Source of the DNA: Solirubrobacterales bacterium
GTDB lineage: Bacteria; Actinomycetota; Thermoleophilia; Solirubrobacterales; Solirubrobacteraceae
NCBI GenBank assembly: GCA_017354065.1
Contig: JAFMRN010000121.1
Coordinates: forward strand, 1 to 7,145
DNA: 7,145 bases
Reading direction: 5' to 3'
This document shows positions 6,845 to 7,145 of the stretch, piece by piece. Numbering within the stretch: the first letter of the stretch is position 1; every line of letters begins with the position of its first letter. The notes beneath the pieces are model-generated. The model saw only the letters and a list, made by a program, of their open reading frames with translations. It did not search any database and was not told the DNA's origin. Made by a program: the position numbers and the translations under genes.

Positions 6845-6870
6845 CGCACTACAACGCTGATGCTAGTGCG
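6845..6870. repeat. Inverted repeat in the intergenic region upstream of the hydrolase
   Basis: CGCACTA (6845-6851) and TAGTGCG (6864-6870) are perfect 7-bp inverted arms around a 12-nt centre. The repeat overlaps the possible -35 TTGTAG and lies between the GT4 stop and the hydrolase start. It could be an operator for a dimeric regulator or an RNA hairpin. No T tract follows on the minus strand, so it is not a standard intrinsic terminator. Confidence 0.4.
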
Positions 6871-6926
6871 CAGTTGCGGGGTCGGCTGCGGCCCATGGAG
6901 AGAACTGTGTGACCTGCGCGCACGTG

Positions 6927-7145
6927 TCACTTGTGCACCGCTTCGAGCGTGACTTGCTGGTACATGGAGAGCAGCGCAGCCGCACAGTCATCCCAGGAGC
7001 TGAGCTCAGGCACCTTGTCCGGACCCGGCCTGCTGAGGGCGTCGCTGATCACCGACGCCACCTGTGCAGGCTCAGCCTCGGGCGCGACGGCGGTGGCGAA
7101 GCCTTCATCAGCCAGTTCGGAGAGGCCACGGGACCTGGCCACCAC
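6927..7145 (-). CDS. Glycosyltransferase family 4, C-terminal fragment (5' end cut by window edge)
   Basis: Only the last 72 residues are inside the window; the frame is open to the edge, so the apparent GTG at 7145 is not the true start. The fragment begins VVARSRGLSELADEG, which fits the stretch of GT-B family 4 enzymes where the donor-binding domain ends (usually PVVA..GGLPELV.DG). It continues with TAVAPEAEPAQVASVISDAL, matching the usual tail of a short loop with Pro followed by a helix that counts as LA.AI..LL. Such enzymes transfer sugars from nucleotide donors with retention of configuration, commonly in polysaccharide or glycolipid assembly. It lies upstream of the hydrolase gene across a 111-bp gap on the same strand. 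The assignment rests on a short piece, so a related GT-B family remains possible. Confidence 0.65.
   Translation of the reverse strand: MVARSRGLSELADEGFATAVAPEAEPAQVASVISDALSRPGPDKVPELSSWDDCAAALLSMYQQVTLEAVHK

Noticed and set aside
6919..6936. GCAC/GTGC hairpin around the GT4 stop as a terminator
   Set aside because: The arms are only 4 bp and no T run follows in the direction of transcription.

Overview
The window is about two-thirds GC, compactly coded, and every convincing gene lies on the minus strand, so the biological reading order runs from the right edge to the left. The left-hand pair closely resembles the mycobacterial FadA2 thiolase and FabG4 (high-molecular-weight FabG) proteins as I remember them. 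Together with GTG starts and high GC this suggests a high-GC actinobacterium in the broad sense, possibly outside the mycobacteria (for example Thermoleophilia). That placement is an inference; there is no rRNA or other marker here.

Layout in transcription order: (1) 7145-6927, the C-terminal end of a GT4-type glycosyltransferase cut by the window edge. (2) 6926-6816, a short intergenic region with a 7-bp-arm inverted repeat and an AT-rich promoter-like patch. (3) 6815-4857, a large protein made of two alpha/beta-hydrolase domains in tandem. The first domain appears to have lost its nucleophile and histidine, while the second keeps a Cys nucleophile and a histidine. (4) 4844-4002, a classical NADP-type short-chain dehydrogenase, 12 nt downstream of the hydrolase. 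(5) 3933-2971, a GT2 glycosyltransferase with a C-terminal hydrophobic segment. (6) 2958-2677 and 2711-2283, a ribbon-helix-helix antitoxin and PIN-domain toxin pair (VapBC type) whose genes overlap by 35 nt and start 12 nt after the GT2 gene ends. (7) 2150-867 and 864-1, a FadA2-like thiolase and an NADH-type HMwFabG ketoreductase separated by 2 nt. The reductase is cut off by the left edge.

Two functional blocks can be seen. The right block (GT4, double hydrolase, SDR, GT2) looks like part of a cell-surface glycan or glycolipid locus. The hydrolase is reminiscent of the paired exosortase-associated hydrolases found in exopolysaccharide clusters, here fused into one chain. The left block makes and reduces (or, in reverse, oxidises and cleaves) 3-ketoacyl-CoA: thiolase plus ketoreductase, a standard pairing in beta-oxidation, acyl elongation or hydroxybutyryl-CoA formation. 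The toxin-antitoxin module sits between the two.

The most unusual item is the fused hydrolase with one apparently dead domain. The rest are recognisable families. I found no RNA genes, insertion sequences, CRISPR arrays or convincing intrinsic terminators.
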